This document shows positions 32,904 through 41,490 of a DNA stretch of 42,973 nucleotides, in pieces. Location: positions 36,262-79,234 of the forward strand of contig NZ_BADA01000110.1 in the NCBI RefSeq assembly GCF_000333395.1. Direction: 5' to 3'. Position numbers and translations under genes: made by a program. The stretch comes from Microbacterium sp. B19 (GTDB taxonomy: Bacteria; Actinomycetota; Actinomycetes; Actinomycetales; Microbacteriaceae). A model generated the notes under the pieces. That model saw nothing but the letters and a program-made list of their open reading frames with translations. It had not been told where the DNA came from and made no database searches. How positions within the stretch are numbered: position 1 is the stretch's first letter; the number at the start of each line of letters is the position of its first letter.

Positions 32904-33482
32904 TCACCGTTCGAGGTCCGCGAGGTGGATGCGCCCACCCTGCTTTCCGTAGATCGCGATGATCTCCGCGGGCAGCGTCGGGTGCGCATTGCCGATCCAG
33001 TGCGGCGTCGTGGTGTCGAACTCCGCCGCCTCCCCCACCCTCAGATCCGTGACCTGCTCCGACAGCACCAGTCGAATCGCCCCCGACAACACGTACAGCC
33101 ACTCCCGCCCAGGGTGCGCGTGAAATCGCGCCGGAGGCAGATCGGACACCGCGGGGTAGATCACCTTGAACGCCTGAAGCTCGCCGCGATTCACCCCTAG
33201 CGGCACATATGTGAGCCCTTTGCGCCGCACCGGCCGGAGGTGCACGCGAGGGTCCCCGTGCGCGGGGGCGGCGACCAGTTCATCGAGGGGCACCCCGTAG
33301 ACCCGCGCGAGGGGCAGAAGCTGCTCGAGAGACGGCCGGATCTGCGCCCTCTCCAACCGCGAGAGCGTGCTCGGCGTCAGGCCCGTCTGGGCGGCCAGTT
33401 GCGACAGCGTCAGCCCAGCCGTCTGCCGGAACGCTCGCAGCCGAGGACCGACCCTCGCGATGATCTCCGCCTCGTCCGCCAC
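32904..33482 (-). CDS. XRE-cupin transcriptional regulator
   Basis: 192 residues from GTG 33482, with RBS GGGAGGGG; the open frame beyond is not needed. Xre HTH at about 14-66 (FRQTAGLTLSQLAAQTGLTP, STLSRLERAQIRPSLEQLLP) and a cupin domain at about 105-185 with metal-ligand-type residues (FHAHPGREWLYVLSGAIRLV, HWIGNAHP). Classic HTH-cupin regulator that senses a small molecule. Divergent from a DinB gene starting 92 bp away, its likely target. Confidence 0.9.
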   Translation of the reverse strand: MADEAEIIARVGPRLRAFRQTAGLTLSQLAAQTGLTPSTLSRLERAQIRPSLEQLLPLARVYGVPLDELVAAPAHGDPRVHLRPVRRKGLTYVPLGVNRGELQAFKVIYPAVSDLPPARFHAHPGREWLYVLSGAIRLVLSEQVTDLRVGEAAEFDTTTPHWIGNAHPTLPAEIIAIYGKQGGRIHLADLER

Positions 33483-33573
33483 GATCCCCTCCCGATTTGC
33501 AGATGTGACAGGAGCTTTGCGCATCGGCGTCGAGCGTCGCAACGATGAGGGAGCCCCGAAGACAGGAGACCGG

Positions 33574-34047
33574 ATGCCACACCCCCACGTCGATTCCGGA
33601 TTCACGACCCGCGAAGACCTCGACACCCGCATCGAGCAGTACCGTCACCTCATCTTGGGCAGTCTCGACGACCTGTCCGACGACCAGGCCCGTGCCGTCA
33701 TCGCCCCCGGGAAACCGTCGCTGCTCGGCGTCGTCCGCCACACGGCCTACGTCGAGGGCGTGTGGTTCGGAGAGGCCATCACGGGGCATCCCCGCTCGGA
33801 GCTGGGCCTACCCGTCGCCACCGCGAACTCGTGGAAGACGCGCAAGACCGACACCGTGGCATCCGTCACCGAACACTGCCACCGGATACACCGGCACTCA
33901 CACGAGAACCTGGCCGATCTTGACCTCAGCGACGTCGTCTCGGGGCGCGGGGAGCGCACGGTCCTCAGCCTGTACACGCACGTGCTCAGCGAACTCGCGT
34001 GGAATACGGGTCAGCTCGACATCCTGCGGGCGTTGCACGGGCGGTGA
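33574..34047 (+). CDS. DinB-family (DUF664) protein
   Basis: 157 residues; RBS CAGGAGA before ATG 33574. Four-helix bundle with the metal-site histidines in LLGVVRHTAYVEGVWFGEAI and THVLSELAWNTGQLDILRA (H in both), plus CHRIHRHSHENL. DUF664 proteins are putative metal-dependent or mycothiol-linked enzymes of unknown substrate. Divergent from the XRE-cupin gene and convergent with the hydrolase gene (14 bp gap). Confidence 0.85.
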   Translation: MPHPHVDSGFTTREDLDTRIEQYRHLILGSLDDLSDDQARAVIAPGKPSLLGVVRHTAYVEGVWFGEAITGHPRSELGLPVATANSWKTRKTDTVASVTEHCHRIHRHSHENLADLDLSDVVSGRGERTVLSLYTHVLSELAWNTGQLDILRALHGR

Positions 34048-34061
34048 GGTCACCCCTGGCT

Positions 34062-34889
34062 TCAGATCGCACGGGACGGCTCACCTCCGCGGTCCGGCCG
34101 GGAAGCGGCGTGCTGGTCGGCGAACTGCCACACGTCGTGAACCAGTCGCTCAGGGGTCTCGAGTTGAGGGAGATGGCCGGCGGTGTCGATGATGTCGAGT
34201 TCGGCATCCGGAATGGCGGTGCTGTACGCGCGGCCGTGGCTGAGGGGCACGATGCCGTCGGCCGCTCCCCAGATGACGAGAACGGGGACGGCGATCTGCG
34301 GCAAGCGCGCCAGCAGGGTGGGGTCGCCCATCGCCCGGCCGGCGACGGCGAGCATCGTGGCCCGGTTGCCGGCCATGTTCTGGGTGGCCGCGGCGGGGAG
34401 AGTGTCGAGGTCGATGCGGAAGTGGTCGGGTTCGTAGTAGCTGTAGTTCTCGACCTCGTGCCAGGCGAGGCTGAAGAAGTCCCGCATGGGGCCGACCTCG
34501 TTGGTGAGGCCGACGGCGTCGACGAGGACCACGCTGCTCACCCGAGGGCTGGCCGCCAAGGCCATCTCTGCGGCCGTCCACCCGCCGATGGAGTTCCCGA
34601 CGATGGTGACGTCGTGCAGATCCAGGACGTCCAGCAGGGCGAGATGCGTGGCCGCGAGGTCCGTGATCGTGGCGAGCTCGGTCGGTCGAGGCGTGCCGTC
34701 GAAGCCGGGGTTGGTCGGGCTGATGACCCGGGCGTGCCGCGTCGTGGCCAGCAGCTCCGCGAACGCCCGGACGGACTGCGACCCGGCACCACCGTGCAGG
34801 AGGAGGAAGGGGTGCCCTTCGCCCTGGTCGGTGTAGGTGACGGGCACATCGCCGAAGGCGGTGTGCACGGTCGTCGTGGTGGTGATCAT
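34062..34889 (-). CDS. Alpha/beta hydrolase
   Basis: 275 residues from ATG 34889 (GAGGAGGAGA RBS). Oxyanion-hole motif HGGAG (32-36), nucleophile elbow GNSIGG with S100, an acid-type VIWGAADGIVPLSHGRAYST segment and the catalytic His in GHLPQLE near 249. Typical haloalkane-dehalogenase-like or ester/C-C hydrolase of the cytoplasm; substrate unknown. Its ATGA overlaps the end of a 56-codon frame that resembles the start of an MFS transporter, and the region is divergent from a MarR gene, so it is probably MarR-controlled. Confidence 0.9.
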   Translation of the reverse strand: MITTTTTVHTAFGDVPVTYTDQGEGHPFLLLHGGAGSQSVRAFAELLATTRHARVISPTNPGFDGTPRPTELATITDLAATHLALLDVLDLHDVTIVGNSIGGWTAAEMALAASPRVSSVVLVDAVGLTNEVGPMRDFFSLAWHEVENYSYYEPDHFRIDLDTLPAAATQNMAGNRATMLAVAGRAMGDPTLLARLPQIAVPVLVIWGAADGIVPLSHGRAYSTAIPDAELDIIDTAGHLPQLETPERLVHDVWQFADQHAASRPDRGGEPSRAI

Positions 34890-35056
34890 CGGTCTCCTCC
34901 TCGTGCGCAACTCAGTAAGCCCAGCGACCCGTTCACGGCGGAGAACGGCAGATAGGACACGAGCGTCGCCGCGCTGGCGAAACCCACCGTCCGCCCCGGT
35001 CCGCGGCGCGAGGCGGCGGTGTCGGTCACAGGTGCAGAGGAGACGACGGGGAACAT
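34886..35056 (-). CDS. 56-residue frame, likely N-terminal remnant of an MFS transporter
   Basis: ATG 35056 to TGA 34886, ATGA-coupled to the hydrolase. After a polar N-terminus (VVSSAPVTDTAASRRGPGRT) comes a helix-like stretch VGFASAATLVSYLPFSAVNG and then SLGLL, which looks like TM1 of a DHA-type permease; the rest of the transporter is absent. The RBS is weak. It may be a translated leader that couples the hydrolase to the promoter, or a pure deletion scar. Confidence 0.5.
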   Translation of the reverse strand: MFPVVSSAPVTDTAASRRGPGRTVGFASAATLVSYLPFSAVNGSLGLLSCARGGDR

Positions 35057-35060
35057 GTCA

Positions 35061-35098
35061 GGGAGTGTAATACAAATACATTTATATAACTAGATTTA
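35061..35098. promoter_or_regulatory. AT-rich divergent promoter/operator
   Basis: A 38-bp AT-rich patch (TAATACAAATACATTTATAT and on to GATTTAT) in GC-rich surroundings, between the MFS-fragment/hydrolase unit and the MarR gene. It holds -10-like boxes in both directions and is the likely MarR binding site. Confidence 0.5.
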
Positions 35099-35176
35099 TC
35101 CCGACTCTCCCGTTCTCGGGGTCGGCACGCTCCTCTCGTCGACCGCGCGCGTTGAGCCGGGCGTTACTTTGGGGAG

Positions 35177-35605
35177 ATGGAGGTTGCACGGCACGGCACG
35201 GCAGAGCATCTGGCGCGGGAGATCAAACGGTTGCAGTGGCGGCACCACCGCGAGCTCGACAGTCGAATGCGCGCAATCGGATCGACGATCGTGCAGTGGG
35301 ACGTGTTGCGGGCACTTGCCGCCGACCCGGATGCATCCGGGCATGACCTCGCCCTCGCAACTTTCCAGAGCGACCAGTCCCTCGGGCAGATGATCCGGCG
35401 CATGGAAGCGCGCGGTCTCATCACGCGGAGCAACCCACAGGGGCGCCGGTGGGTGCACCAGATCACCCCGCGTGGTGCGGAGATCCTCGCCGCGGGACAC
35501 GCCTTCGCCGCGGAGATCTTCGAGCAGACCTTCGGCAAGCTCTCAGACGGACAACGCCGGCAACTCGCCGAGCTGTTGACAACCCTCAACGCGACGGAAG
35601 ACTGA
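35177..35605 (+). CDS. MarR-family transcriptional regulator
   Basis: 142 residues with RBS GGGGAG. MarR winged helix: VQWDVLRALAADPDASGHDL, FQSDQSLGQMIRRMEARGLI and the wing NPQGRRWVHQITPRGAEIL. Dimerisation helices at both ends. Likely represses the divergent hydrolase unit through the AT-rich patch. Confidence 0.9.
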   Translation: MEVARHGTAEHLAREIKRLQWRHHRELDSRMRAIGSTIVQWDVLRALAADPDASGHDLALATFQSDQSLGQMIRRMEARGLITRSNPQGRRWVHQITPRGAEILAAGHAFAAEIFEQTFGKLSDGQRRQLAELLTTLNATED

Positions 35606-35657
35606 CACCCCCTCGCATCCCGCGCTGTCGATGGATGGGAGATGCGAGACCGCCCGC

Positions 35658-36269
35658 TCAGCGACCCGCGCTCTCGCGACGCTCGACGAGCGGTAGGAAG
35701 CAGTCGTCGACGATCGCGCGGATCCGCTCCGGGCTCGGCGGAGTGAGGTTCATGAGCAACTCGAGCCGCACGAGAGCAAAAGGCATCTCGAGCACGACCT
35801 CGGGTACCCGATCGAGATCGATCTCCCCCCGGGCCGCCGCGCGCTGGTAGAGCGGCCGATCGCGGCCGGTGTCGTGAACTCCCATGAGGCGGTCGCGCAC
35901 CTGGGCTGGTGTCGTCGCTCCGTCAACGCAGAGCCCCGCGTACGCGGCGGCCATCGTGATCGCGTAGAACTCGGCGCGCGCGGCAGCCGACGCCGTCAGC
36001 TCCGCCACGAGATCACCGCGCAGCGAGCCGGTGTCGGCGAGCGGAATGGGACTCGCGGCACGCCGGTGCTCGATCGCCGCGACGACGAGAGCATCCTTGT
36101 TGGCCCACCGCCGATAGAGCACGGGTTCGCTTGTGCGCGCCCGCCGCGCAATGGTGTCCATCGTCAACCGCCCGTACCCGACGTCCACGAGCTCATGCCA
36201 CGCCGCATCGAGGATCGCATCCTCGAGTTCTTTGCCTCGACGGCGCTGGGTGGAGACGGAGGCGGTCAT
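35658..36269 (-). CDS. TetR-family transcriptional regulator
   Basis: 203 residues. HTH: ILDAAWHELVDVGYGRLTMD, TIARRARTSEPVLYRRWANK, followed by DALVVAAIEH; C-terminal ligand domain of TetR_C_11-like helices (FYAITMAAAYAGL, MPFALVRLELLMNL). Divergent from the FAD monooxygenase gene with an 83-bp promoter region holding palindromes, so it most likely represses it. Confidence 0.9.
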   Translation of the reverse strand: MTASVSTQRRRGKELEDAILDAAWHELVDVGYGRLTMDTIARRARTSEPVLYRRWANKDALVVAAIEHRRAASPIPLADTGSLRGDLVAELTASAAARAEFYAITMAAAYAGLCVDGATTPAQVRDRLMGVHDTGRDRPLYQRAAARGEIDLDRVPEVVLEMPFALVRLELLMNLTPPSPERIRAIVDDCFLPLVERRESAGR

Positions 36270-36280
36270 GTCGCGAGTTT

Positions 36281-36338
36281 AGAAAGCTTTGACTTCCTTC
36301 TCAAGGCGGCGTATCTTGCCGCGAAAGGATTCCCTTTC
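36281..36338. promoter_or_regulatory. TetR operator candidates
   Basis: Two dyads lie in the divergent promoter: AAAGCTTT (36283-36290) and GAAAGG-ATTC-CCTTTC (36323-36338), the latter just before the RBS AGAGGAGA of the monooxygenase gene. Confidence 0.5.
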
Positions 36339-36352
36339 TTAGAGGAGATGTC

Positions 36353-37876
36353 ATGACAGACCTCACCACCACGGTGCTCATCGTCGGGGCCGGGCCCACG
36401 GGACTCACGCTCGCCTGCCAGCTCGCACGTCGAGGCGTGCCGTTCGAGATCATCGAGGCTGCGGAGGGGGCGCGGCCCGGCTCACGGGGCAAGGGCCTTC
36501 AGCCTCGGTCTCTCGAGGTTCTCGAAGACCTCGGGATCGTCGACGAGATCCTCGCGAATGCGCAGACCATTCCGATGACCGCCGTCGCCCCCGACGGTTC
36601 CTCGATACGGGTCGGCGAGGTACCGGCCTCGCTTCTTGACCGGTCGGACATCCCCTACCCCGCGAGCGTGATCACCCCGGAGTGGCGTGTGGAGAGCGCA
36701 CTCCGCACGCTCCTCGAAAAGCTCGGCGGCGCGGTGCGGTTCGGCGCGAGGCTCGATTCGTTCCTCGCCACCCCCGGCGACATCGTCGCAACCGTCATCA
36801 GCGAAGAGACCTCCCACACGATCCGGGCACGTTGGCTCGTCGGTTGCGATGGCGGACACAGCGTGGTTCGCAAGGCATCCGGCATCCCGTTTGACGGAGA
36901 GACCCGTGACGACGTTCGCATGCTGGTCGCCGATGTCGCCGTCGAAGGGCTCGACCGCGAGTCCTGGCATATGTGGCGCTCCGCCGACAACATGGCCTCA
37001 CTGTGTCCGCTGCCGTCGACCGACCTCTTCCAGTTTCAGGCCGGCATCGAGCCCGGCGAAGAACCAGACCTCAGCGTCGCCCATCTACAAGCCACGCTCG
37101 ATGAGGTCTCGGGCGGCACCACGGCCCGGATCATCGATGCGCCATGGACCTCGGTCTGGCGGGCGAACATCCGGCTCGCGGAACGCTACCGCGTGGGCAA
37201 CGTCTTCCTCGCCGGCGATGCCGCTCACATCCACTCGCCCGCGGGAGGTCAGGGGATGAACACCGGCATCCAGGATGCGACGAACCTCGGCTGGAAGCTC
37301 GCGGCGGTCGCGAACGGTACCGACGAGAGCCTTCTCGCAACCTACGAAGACGAGCGCCGCCCGGTAGCAGAGCACGTGCTGGAGATGTCGAACGAACGGA
37401 TGGCGGCGATGATCCGCGATCGCGTCATGCCGGCCACGCGCGACCTCCGCACGATTCAACTCGACATCGGCTACCGCGACTCCCGACTCGCCCGCGACGA
37501 CCGTGGTGAGCGCGCGGCGCTCCGCGCGGGTGATCGCGCACCGGATGCCACCGGGCTCATGACGCACCACGGAACCCGGCAGCGGCTCTTCGAGATCATG
37601 GCGGGCGGGACGTGGACACTGCTGAACTTCGGCGACGCACCCGCGCCAGTCATCGACGGGGTGCGCGTCATCGACGCGCGCGACACGGACGGATCCCTCG
37701 CCGCCGCCTACGCGCCGTCAGAGCGCACGCTGGTGCTCATCCGTCCGGACGCGTACGTGGCGGTCATCTCCGACGCGGGGGATGCCCACGCAATCAGGGC
37801 GTACCTGCGCGACTTCCAGGCGGGCACGCTCGAGGGGAGCAAGAGCGCCGGAGCCACCCAGCCCGTCAAGGAATGA
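36353..37876 (+). CDS. FAD-dependent aromatic monooxygenase (PheA/TfdB-like)
   Basis: 507 residues. Rossmann GxGxxG in VLIVGAGPTGLTLACQLARR (residues 8-27), the DG motif VGCDGGHSVVRKASGIPFDG (near 160) and the second FAD motif VFLAGDAAHIHSPAGGQGMN with TGIQDATNLGWKLA (near 285-315). A C-terminal thioredoxin-like domain (ALRAGDRAPDATGL, WTLLNFGDA) is typical of phenol hydroxylase-type enzymes, which use NAD(P)H and O2 to hydroxylate aromatic or polyketide rings. RBS AGAGGAGA. Likely repressed by the divergent TetR. Confidence 0.9.
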   Translation: MTDLTTTVLIVGAGPTGLTLACQLARRGVPFEIIEAAEGARPGSRGKGLQPRSLEVLEDLGIVDEILANAQTIPMTAVAPDGSSIRVGEVPASLLDRSDIPYPASVITPEWRVESALRTLLEKLGGAVRFGARLDSFLATPGDIVATVISEETSHTIRARWLVGCDGGHSVVRKASGIPFDGETRDDVRMLVADVAVEGLDRESWHMWRSADNMASLCPLPSTDLFQFQAGIEPGEEPDLSVAHLQATLDEVSGGTTARIIDAPWTSVWRANIRLAERYRVGNVFLAGDAAHIHSPAGGQGMNTGIQDATNLGWKLAAVANGTDESLLATYEDERRPVAEHVLEMSNERMAAMIRDRVMPATRDLRTIQLDIGYRDSRLARDDRGERAALRAGDRAPDATGLMTHHGTRQRLFEIMAGGTWTLLNFGDAPAPVIDGVRVIDARDTDGSLAAAYAPSERTLVLIRPDAYVAVISDAGDAHAIRAYLRDFQAGTLEGSKSAGATQPVKE

Positions 37877-37895
37877 CGAGCCCGAAATCTTCCCC

Positions 37896-39056
37896 TCAGG
37901 GCGATCCCGCGGGTCGCAGGGAGCCTCCCGGACCGAACGCCACGCCGACGAATCGGCGCGCGATGAGCTCGTGCGTCGCGGTATCGGGGTGCAACCCATC
38001 CGGGAGTGGGAACCCCTCGGCGTCCTCGGGGCCGTAGAGATCCAACCCGCTGATGAAGTGGAGGTGGGGGTCGCCCGGGCGATCGCGGACGACCTGGGCA
38101 AGGAGATCGCGGATGACTTCGAGGGTGAGCGCGCCCTCTCGCGTGCGGGTAGGGTCGCCGGTCGCCACGAAGCGGACGCGGCCCGCACGGAGCTCATCGA
38201 CGTCGAACGAGCCCGGGCCGGGAGTCTCTTCATGAATACCGCAGAAGATCGGCGAGACGAGCGCGAGGGGAGTGCGCGGATGACCCTCGCGGATCGTGTC
38301 GAGGAACCCGTGGACCGCCGGGACGAAGCTGCGCGCGCGCATCGCGTCGAGGTTGACGACGTTGATTCCGAGCTTGACGCTGATGGCATCCGCGGGCGCG
38401 TCTCGGATGACCCTGGCCATGAACGGATCGACCACTGCGCTGCCTCCGAATCCGAGGTTGCGGAGGTTCATACCCGCCCCTCGTGCGGCCACCGCGGGCC
38501 AGATCTGGAGCGGAGTCGCCGCGTTCGACCCGTGGCTGATGGAGCTGCCGTGATGGACCCACACCGGCCGCTCATCGCGGAGCGGGTGGACGGGTGCGTC
38601 GGCGCGCAACGCGACGACGTCGACCTGCTCGTTATGTGGCAGCCAGATCTCGACGTGTTTGTCTCCCGGTGCGAGCTGCTCCACCGACACCCGATCGATC
38701 TCGCCGGCGAGCGACGCAGTGCCGCCCGTCTGCATGTCGATCTCGAGGACATTGCCGTAGCGGAGGGGGTGGCTGCCGTGGATGTCACCGTTGATGGTGA
38801 CATCCACCGCGCCGCGTTCGCGGGCGAGGCCCTTGTAGGCGACGCGCGTTGCCCGCAACTCCAGCTCGAGCGTCGTCGCCCGGGTGCCGAAGGCAAGCCG
38901 CACGCCCGAGGGCTGAGATTCCATGAGTCGCAGCTGGCTGTCCGCCTCGCGGCTGCGGTATGGCAAAGGCAAGCGATGAAGGCGCACACCCCCATCCACG
39001 GTTTCGAGCTCGGCTCCCCCGTGAAAAAGGGATGCCGAGAGGGGAACGTCGATCAT
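37896..39056 (-). CDS. SGNH/GDSL hydrolase
   Basis: 386 residues. The N-terminal 160 residues form a beta-sandwich (LRLMESQPSGVRLAFGTRAT, GAVDVTINGDIHGSHPL) followed by the SGNH domain: block I HHGSSISHGS with the nucleophilic Ser near 172, block II LGFGGSAVVD with Gly 204, block III VKLGINVVN with Asn 232, and block V LPDGLHPD with the catalytic Asp/His. Carbohydrate- or acyl-ester hydrolase, probably cytoplasmic since no signal peptide is seen. Its ATG overlaps the stop of the TetR gene (ATGA), an unusual regulator-first operon. Confidence 0.85.
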   Translation of the reverse strand: MIDVPLSASLFHGGAELETVDGGVRLHRLPLPYRSREADSQLRLMESQPSGVRLAFGTRATTLELELRATRVAYKGLARERGAVDVTINGDIHGSHPLRYGNVLEIDMQTGGTASLAGEIDRVSVEQLAPGDKHVEIWLPHNEQVDVVALRADAPVHPLRDERPVWVHHGSSISHGSNAATPLQIWPAVAARGAGMNLRNLGFGGSAVVDPFMARVIRDAPADAISVKLGINVVNLDAMRARSFVPAVHGFLDTIREGHPRTPLALVSPIFCGIHEETPGPGSFDVDELRAGRVRFVATGDPTRTREGALTLEVIRDLLAQVVRDRPGDPHLHFISGLDLYGPEDAEGFPLPDGLHPDTATHELIARRFVGVAFGPGGSLRPAGSP

Positions 39057-39652
39057 GGTCTCCTCTCCTGCGCCGTCTCCGCCGCTTCACTGCCCCAATT
39101 CTCCAAGAGGAGATGTACGCGCCCCAGCGCCGCGTCCCACGAAGCCGTCACGTCGGGCTCACTGTGCGAGAAGGCCCCGACCTGCTCCAGGTTCACGAAC
39201 CCGTTGAGGAAAGCCCCGATCAGACGCGTCGCGTGAACCCGATCGGACTCCCGGATGGCGTAGCCACGAAGCACGGCGGCCATGGTGCGCCCCGACCGCG
39301 CGGCGGCATCGCTTCGAACGACGTCCTCACCGGTACGTCGCTGCAACGCCTCCCAGCGTCCGGGATGCGAGAACGCGTAGCTCCGGTACGCGTCGCAAAT
39401 CGCCCGAAGAGCGTCCTCTCGGCCTCTCCCCGCAATGGCGTCTCCGCTGCGGGCGTCCAGTTCTTTCAAAGCCAGGATGCTCACGCCATCCCTCATGGCG
39501 GCTAGATCTTTGACGTGCCCGTACAGGCTGGGCGTCTGGACCGCGAGAGACCGCGCGACCGCCGACAGAGAGACGGATGCCAAGCCGCCTTCGTCAGCGA
39601 GTTCCGCGGCGCGCTCGATCACCGCCTCGTAGGTGAGAGGTACTCGTGGCAT
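39053..39652 (-). CDS. TetR-family transcriptional regulator
   Basis: 199 residues. HTH: VIERAAELADEGGLASVSLS, AVARSLAVQTPSLYGHVKDL; C-terminal TetR-WHG-type domain (RAICDAYRSYAFSHPGRWEA, TRLIGAFLNGFVNLEQVGAF). Upstream gene of the SGNH pair, which it presumably regulates together with itself through the inverted repeat at 39669-39693. Confidence 0.9.
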   Translation of the reverse strand: MPRVPLTYEAVIERAAELADEGGLASVSLSAVARSLAVQTPSLYGHVKDLAAMRDGVSILALKELDARSGDAIAGRGREDALRAICDAYRSYAFSHPGRWEALQRRTGEDVVRSDAAARSGRTMAAVLRGYAIRESDRVHATRLIGAFLNGFVNLEQVGAFSHSEPDVTASWDAALGRVHLLLENWGSEAAETAQERRP

Positions 39653-39668
39653 CGGGTGGCCTACATTC

Positions 39669-39693
39669 CATAGTATTTCTCCTACAGACTATA
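39669..39693. promoter_or_regulatory. Candidate operator/promoter of the tetR-SGNH operon
   Basis: ATAGT (39670-39674) and ACTAT (39688-39692) form a short inverted repeat in an AT-rich stretch about 20-40 bp before the TetR start. It may be the -10 area and operator. Short arms, so low certainty. Confidence 0.35.
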
Positions 39694-39826
39694 GTTCAGA
39701 TCTGCGCTCATCAGCCAGGTAGCACCCCCGGCGGTTCGCACCCGCCTATCCGCGCGCTCTACTCACGATCGGCCCCACCCGCGGTTTCACTCCTCGGGAC
39801 AATCGGACGAGACTTCAGGACACGAT

Positions 39827-40195
39827 CTACCGGACAGGATTCTCGATCAGATTCAACTGCGTGCCGTCGATGTCGATCAGGTTCCCAATCCGCAATCCTG
39901 ACGGCTGCGTCGTCACAGGATGAACGCGCGGGAACCCGACCGTCTTCTCGACGACCCCCGCCGAGGTGATGCGCCCGTACAGCTCATCGACGTCGTCGAC
40001 GCGGATGCTGCACATGAACGAGCTGCTCGCGGGATCGAGGTCGGCGAAGGGAAAGAACTCCAGCGTGAGCTCGCCGCGCCGGAGGATGAGCCAGCCCTCG
40101 TCCCGGTAGCCCCGCTCGAACCCGAACCCTCGGTAAAACGCGATGGTGGCGTCGAAGTCGCGAGACGGCAGGTTCGGGACGGCGCGATCGGTCAT
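39827..40195 (-). CDS. VOC-family protein (bleomycin-resistance-like)
   Basis: 122 residues, single glyoxalase/bleomycin-resistance domain pair: PNLPSRDFDATIAFYRGFGF, LILRRGELTLEFFPFADLD, then IRVDDVDELYGRITSAG and the final LIDIDGTQLNLIE. Such proteins sequester drugs or act as small lyases; the family members with this FYRGFGF core are annotated as bleomycin-binding proteins. ATG 40195 has a 59-bp gap to the MarR gene stop on its right. Confidence 0.9.
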   Translation of the reverse strand: MTDRAVPNLPSRDFDATIAFYRGFGFERGYRDEGWLILRRGELTLEFFPFADLDPASSSFMCSIRVDDVDELYGRITSAGVVEKTVGFPRVHPVTTQPSGLRIGNLIDIDGTQLNLIENPVR

Positions 40196-40254
40196 GCGGG
40201 CGACCCTATATCGCCGGCCGGCGACCCGCCCAGACTGTTACTGCGCGCGCGTTG

Positions 40255-40722
40255 TCAGGTGTCTCGATCGGAACCGACGACGCTCTCGCTCGAGTGCGAG
40301 GCTTCGAGCTTCCCCAGGAGGGTCTCCAGAACCGTGAGCTCGTCCGTGCCGAGAGCCTGAAAGAAGTGGCCGCGTTCACGACGAAGAACAGGCTGGAGTT
40401 CATCCCACCACTCCCTGCCCTCGGGCGTGAGGCTCAGCAGACGAGATCTGGCGTCGTCGGGATTCGGTCGGGCCTGAACCCACCGCGCCTCGATGAGTGT
40501 CTTTACAGTGGCAGCCATGTTGCGCGGGTCGACGGCCGTGACTGCGGCGACATGAGACTGCGTTCGCTCCCCCTCAGCCAGGGCCGCCAGGGCCGTGAAC
40601 TGCGCAGTGGTCACGCCTTGCTCCGCGAGGAACTCGTTCCACGCCCTCTCAGCACGACGTCCGAGAGTCGCCAGGAGAAAACTGGCCCCCCGTCGATACT
40701 TGACGCCATCCTCTTTGCTCAT
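40255..40722 (-). CDS. MarR-family transcriptional regulator
   Basis: 155 residues. MarR fold: EQGVTTAQFTALAALAEGER, VDPRNMAATVKTLIEARWVQ, wing PNPDDARSRLLSLTPEGREW. ATG 40722 is only 13 bp from the ATG of the divergent VOC gene, so operator and promoters must overlap the starts. Confidence 0.9.
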   Translation of the reverse strand: MSKEDGVKYRRGASFLLATLGRRAERAWNEFLAEQGVTTAQFTALAALAEGERTQSHVAAVTAVDPRNMAATVKTLIEARWVQARPNPDDARSRLLSLTPEGREWWDELQPVLRRERGHFFQALGTDELTVLETLLGKLEASHSSESVVGSDRDT

Positions 40723-40735
40723 ATTTTATGTCTAT

Positions 40736-41251
40736 ATGCCTTCCCTCACGATGCCCATCCATGCCGGGCACAACACCATCAACCCTTTCGCCATCGTCCC
40801 AGACGCGGCGAGCTTCATCCGTTTCGTCGAGGCGGTCTTCGGCGGTCGGGAGTCCACAGACGTTCGCACGCCCGATCGCGACGGATCGATCATCCACGCA
40901 GAGATCGTGGTCGGCGACGCGACCATCATGCTGTGCGATAGGAAGCCCGGCTGGCCGTTCACCCCCGCCTTCTTGCAGATCTACATTCCGGATGCCGAAA
41001 GCTGCCTCGATGCGGCCATCGAACACGATGCGCGGGTCGTGACCCCGATCTCCGACTTCTACGGCGGCTACCGACTCGCGCGCATGTTCGACCCCTGGCA
41101 CAACCTCTGGTGGCTCTACGAGCCGATCACCCAGACCGCCCCCCAGCCGGAGCGAACCAGCAACACCGACTGGCACGACGCCAAGCCCAGCCTCGTGTAC
41201 AGCTCGCTCATGGAGATGATGAGCACCCTGGCTCCGCCAGAGGTGACATGA
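40736..41251 (+). CDS. VOC-fold protein, PhnB-like
   Basis: 171 residues from ATG 40736, or 166 from ATG 40751. PhnB-type motifs: NPFAIVPDAASFIRFVEAVF, SIIHAEIVVGDATIMLCDR, IYIPDAESCLDAAIEHDARV, and the closing RLARMFDPWHNLWWLYEP. Neither start has a clear RBS, which fits a leaderless message or a start at 40751. Probably controlled by the divergent MarR. Confidence 0.85.
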   Translation: MPSLTMPIHAGHNTINPFAIVPDAASFIRFVEAVFGGRESTDVRTPDRDGSIIHAEIVVGDATIMLCDRKPGWPFTPAFLQIYIPDAESCLDAAIEHDARVVTPISDFYGGYRLARMFDPWHNLWWLYEPITQTAPQPERTSNTDWHDAKPSLVYSSLMEMMSTLAPPEVT

Positions 41252-41490
41252 GGCACAGCCGCGCCGTTGCGACCCGTCGCCTTCGAGCGTCGGGTGGTCG
41301 CGAGGGACGCTTTCTTCGGCATGGTGACAGGGCGGTCACATCCCGCGGCCAAGAGACCTGCGATCCGCCCCGCGAGACCTGCCCCTGATGTCGCAGGTAC
41401 CGAAACCACCCCTCCCCGCGGATCGGCCGCCCTTTCGGCTTAGCCCTCCCCGTCGCAATCGCGGTGACCAGCCGAAGTTCACAGCTCGAG

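Noticed and set aside
29850..35056. One MFS gene split by inversion, with its start at 34.9-35.06 kb and its end at 29.85-30.36 kb
   Set aside because: The orientation would allow it, but the middle half of the protein is missing and the intact hydrolase with its own RBS occupies the junction. Two separate transporters are as likely.
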